Below are positions 30,168 through 32,422 of a stretch of DNA of 32,422 nucleotides, one piece after another (position 1 is the first letter of the stretch; every line of letters starts with the position of its first letter). The notes below the pieces were generated by a model. The model did no database searches, had not been told where the DNA came from, and saw only the letters and a program-made list of their open reading frames with translations. The stretch is from Streptomyces ossamyceticus (GTDB lineage: Bacteria; Actinomycetota; Actinomycetes; Streptomycetales; Streptomycetaceae), in the NCBI RefSeq assembly GCF_001418475.1, contig NZ_LIQX01000104.1, positions 1 through 32,422 on the forward strand, read 5' to 3'. The position numbers were made by a program, and so were the translations under genes.

Positions 30168-30354
30168 CCGACCTCGTTTCCTCATACCGAATACGGTGGA
30201 ACCAGTCTCACTCACCGGACGGGAGTTTCTATCCCTCGTCCGGATCGTGAGACATCTATTTCATTTTCGCGGGGCCGTAGGACGGAAGATCTTTCGGCCC
30301 AGCAATTTCCCGGCATTCATTATCCGCCCCGCCGCGCACACGACCGGACTCGCG
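30168..30354 (-). promoter_or_regulatory. lysA-hom intergenic region
   Basis: An AT-rich gap that should hold the hom promoter. GGGCCG (30272-30277) and CGGCCC (30295-30300) form a weak stem enclosing AAGATCTT. It is a candidate end signal for lysA, but unconvincing. Confidence 0.35.
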
Positions 30355-30424
30355 TCACCCGACGTCGAGGCGGAGCAGCCTCTCCTCCGTCACCCGACGT
30401 CGAGGCGGAGCAGATCCTCCTCCG
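30355..30424. repeat. 35-bp tandem repeat at the lysA stop codon
   Basis: The units 30355-30389 and 30390-30424 match at 32 of 35 positions. The right unit is the coding end of lysA, including its TGA. The left unit is a copy immediately downstream, so the last ten codons and the stop have been duplicated in tandem. Confidence 0.9.
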
Positions 30425-31781
30425 TCTCCCGCCGGACGATCACCTGGGCGTCCCCGTCCTTGACCGCGACGACGGGCGGGCGCAGTACGTGGTTGTAGTT
30501 GCTCGCCATGGAACGGCAGTACGCGCCGGTCGCGGGCACGGCGATCAGGTCACCCGGTGCCAGGTCGGCCGGCAGGAACGCGTCCTTCACCACGATGTCA
30601 CCGCTCTCGCAGTGCTTGCCGACCACCCGCGCGAGCATCGGCTCGGCGTCGGACGTGCGGGACACCAGCGCGACGCTGTACTCGGCGTCGTACAGGGCGG
30701 TCCGGATGTTGTCCGACATGCCGCCGTCCACCGAGACGTAGGTGCGCAGCCCGTCCAGCGGCTTGATGGTGCCGACCTCGTAGAGCGTGAACGCGGTCGG
30801 CCCGACGATGGCCCGCCCCGGCTCGACGGAGATCCGCGGCGTACGCAGCCGGGCGCCCTCGCACTCCCGCGTGACGATCTCGGTGAGCGCCTTGGCGATC
30901 TCGTGCGGCTCACGGGGGTCGTCGGCACTGGTGTAGGCGATGCCGAGACCGCCGCCCAGGTCGATCTCGGGCAGCTCGACGCCGTGCTCGTCACGGATGT
31001 CCTTGAGCAGCCCGACGACGCGGTGGGCGGCGACCTCGAAGCCGGAGGTGTCGAAGATCTGGGACCCGATGTGCGAGTGGATCCCGATGAGCTCCAGCCC
31101 GTCCAGCTTGAGCGCCCGCCGTACGGCCTCGGCGGCCTGCCCCCCGGCGAGCGGGATGCCGAACTTCTGGTCCTCGTGCGCGGTGGCGATGAACTCATGG
31201 GTGTGCGCCTCGACGCCGACGGTCACCCGGATCTGCACGCGCTGACGCTTGCCGAGCTCCTGGGCGATGTGCGCGACCCGCACGATCTCCTGGAAGGAGT
31301 CGAGGACGATGCGGCCGACGCCGGCCTCGACCGCCCGGTGGATCTCCTCCGTGGACTTGTTGTTGCCGTGGAAGGCGATGCGGTCGGCGGGCATACCGGC
31401 GGACAGGGCGGTGGCGAGCTCGCCGCCGGAGCAGACATCGAGGTTGAGCCCCTCCTCATGCAGCCAGCGCACCACCGCGCGCGACAGGAACGCCTTGCCG
31501 GCGTAGAACACGTCGGCGTCCTGCCCGAACGCGGTGCGCCAGGCGCGGGCGCGGGCGCGGAAGTCGGCCTCGTCGAGGAAGTAGGCGGGCGTGCCGAACT
31601 CCTCGGCGAGCGCCTTCACGTCGACCCCGCCGACGCGGACGACTCCGTCGGCCCCGCGGTCGACGGTCTGCGCCCACACCTTCGGGTCAAGCGTGTTCAG
31701 ATCGGCGGGCGGGGCACTGTAATGCCCCTCCGGCAGCACATCGGCGTGACGGGGCCCGGCGGGGTGTGCGGAACGGCTCAT
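30390..31781 (-). CDS. lysA: Diaminopimelate decarboxylase
   Basis: A 463-residue PLP enzyme of fold type III, decarboxylating meso-diaminopimelate to lysine. The PLP lysine is K96 ([10 protein letters not shown]). Further motifs are [36 protein letters not shown] and the active-site Cys in GKHCESGD, plus [14 protein letters not shown] near the C-terminus. The N-terminal extension of about 45 residues is typical of Streptomyces. The 3' end is tandemly duplicated just after the stop. It is separated from the upstream nrtL-like gene by a degenerate repeat. Confidence 0.97.
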   Translation of the reverse strand: MSRSAHPAGPRHADVLPEGHYSAPPADLNTLDPKVWAQTVDRGADGVVRVGGVDVKALAEEFGTPAYFLDEADFRARARAWRTAFGQDADVFYAGKAFLSRAVVRWLHEEGLNLDVCSGGELATALSAGMPADRIAFHGNNKSTEEIHRAVEAGVGRIVLDSFQEIVRVAHIAQELGKRQRVQIRVTVGVEAHTHEFIATAHEDQKFGIPLAGGQAAEAVRRALKLDGLELIGIHSHIGSQIFDTSGFEVAAHRVVGLLKDIRDEHGVELPEIDLGGGLGIAYTSADDPREPHEIAKALTEIVTRECEGARLRTPRISVEPGRAIVGPTAFTLYEVGTIKPLDGLRTYVSVDGGMSDNIRTALYDAEYSVALVSRTSDAEPMLARVVGKHCESGDIVVKDAFLPADLAPGDLIAVPATGAYCRSMASNYNHVLRPPVVAVKDGDAQVIVRRETEEDLLRLDVG

Positions 31782-31799
31782 GACTGGTCTGACTCTCTC

Positions 31800-32160
31800 T
31801 ACCTATCGGGACTCTGTGCTCGCGGGGCCTGGGGCTCGGGCTTCGGGCTTGGGCTCGGCGGGTGGCCTTTGGGCTTGGCTTCGGGCTTGGGCTTCGGGTC
31901 CGTGGCCTTTGGGCTTGGGCCGGGGGCCAGGGCTCGGGCTTCGGCTTGGGCCTTGGACCTTGGGGCTCGGGCCTGTGGGCCTTGACCTTGGGCTTGGGCT
32001 TGCGGCTGGCTTTGGGGCCGGTGGGCCGGGGCTGAGCCGGAGGCTTGGGCTTTTGGCCTGGGCCTTCGATCTGGGCCTTCGGTCTGGGCTTCTGACCCGG
32101 GCCAGAGGCTTTGGGGCCGCTGAACCGGTGGGCTCGGGCCGAGGGCTTGGGGCCGGTGGG
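31800..32160. repeat. Degenerate GGGCTTNGGG low-complexity region
   Basis: About 360 bp of imperfect short repeats of the form GGGCTTGGG, GGGCTTCGGG and GGCCTTTGGG on the plus strand. A is nearly absent: 31861-31920 has 27 G, 19 T, 14 C and no A. The minus-strand transcript is therefore rich in C and A. A Pro/Lys-rich frame (31799-32239, minus) is a by-product of the repeat and is not called a gene. Confidence 0.85.
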
Positions 32161-32165
32161 CTCGC

Positions 32166-32422
32166 TCAGAGGTATTCGGGTGCGTCGATGCCGAGCAGGG
32201 ACAGGCCGCCGGCCAGCACCGTCCCGGCGGCTTCGGCAAGCGCCAGCCGGGCCCGGTGGGCGGCCGAGGGTTTCTCTTCGCCGCGCGGCAGCACCGTGTG
32301 CTGGAAGGTCAGCAGGGCGTCGGCGGTGACGACCAGGTGCCGGGCGAGGCGGTCAGGCGTTCGGTGGGTCGCGGCGCGAAGAAGGACGTGGGGGTACTCG
32401 GAGATCGCGGTCAGGAGGGGGG
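32166..32422 (-). CDS. ArgS-related DALR anticodon-binding protein (NrtL-like), 5' part outside the window
   Basis: The last 85 residues only. They match the C-terminal DALR anticodon-binding domain of arginyl-tRNA synthetases: EYPHVLLRAA, the helix RLARHLVVTADALLTFQHTV, EKPSAAHRARLALAEAAGTV and LAGGLSLLGIDAPEYL before the stop. In Streptomyces the gene beside lysA is usually a stand-alone ArgS-related protein, named NrtL in current annotation, rather than the true ArgS. The visible part cannot separate the two. Confidence 0.75.
   Translation of the reverse strand, partial: PLLTAISEYPHVLLRAATHRTPDRLARHLVVTADALLTFQHTVLPRGEEKPSAAHRARLALAEAAGTVLAGGLSLLGIDAPEYL

Noticed and set aside
30168..30354. 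A leader peptide or attenuator for threonine control of hom
   Set aside because: I saw no short frame with a run of Thr, Ile or Met codons beside a terminator stem; the one weak stem (30272-30300) is insufficient.
31799..32239. A 146-codon Pro/Lys-rich minus-strand frame over the nrtL-lysA gap
   Set aside because: It is a product of the degenerate repeat, starts inside the nrtL-like gene in another frame, and has no ribosome binding site. No frameshift signal at the nrtL stop was seen.

Overview
The window is high-GC actinobacterial chromosome, almost certainly Streptomyces. The evidence is the strong third-position GC bias, the GTG and TTG starts, the gene order atpIBEFHAGDC, the neighbouring chiS-chiR-chiC locus, Streptomyces-type intergenic palindromes, and ECF sigma promoter motifs (SigR-like and SigE-like). 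Nearly everything is conserved core genome. No phage, CRISPR array, rRNA, tRNA or secondary-metabolite cluster was seen.

Left part, 1-4.6 kb: a truncated membrane protein on the minus strand, then on the plus strand a NarL/LuxR-type sensor kinase and response regulator overlapping by 4 nt (ChiS/ChiR-like), then a secreted GH18 chitinase (ChiC-like). The chitinase promoter carries two copies of a 12-bp repeat that match DasR-responsive elements. From 4.6 kb to the right end every gene is on the minus strand.

4.6-13.0 kb: a DUF2550 membrane protein, then the full F1Fo ATP synthase operon (transcribed atpI to atpC), closed by a strong intrinsic terminator. 13.4-15.3 kb: a small secreted protein of unknown function and a WecA/MraY-type polyprenyl-phosphate glycosyltransferase. 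15.4-20.4 kb: an operon transcribed rpmE - prfA - prmC - (17-codon ORF) - sua5/tsaC - LMW-phosphatase-like - SHMT-like. It begins at a perfect SigR-type promoter in front of rpmE, so translation termination, release-factor methylation and t6A synthesis may respond to thiol stress.

20.6-26 kb: an LCP (LytR-CpsA-Psr) cell-wall ligase with a SigE-type promoter, a secreted S1 protease with five C-terminal FG-GAP/VCBS repeats, and the actinobacterial Rho factor with a long disordered Arg/Gln-rich insertion. 26.3-31.8 kb: aspartate-family biosynthesis genes thrB, thrC, hom and lysA. 32.2 kb to the end: the 3' end of an ArgS-related DALR protein (NrtL-like).

The most unusual points are these. Two adjacent enzyme-family members have altered active sites: the LMW phosphatase-like protein has Ser in place of the catalytic Cys, and the SHMT-like protein has several PLP-site substitutions. 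A 201-bp palindromic MITE-like element sits between thrC and thrB and supplies the thrC stop codon. The 3' end of lysA is tandemly duplicated. A roughly 350-bp degenerate repeat between the nrtL-like gene and lysA would give a C/A-rich, rut-like transcript.
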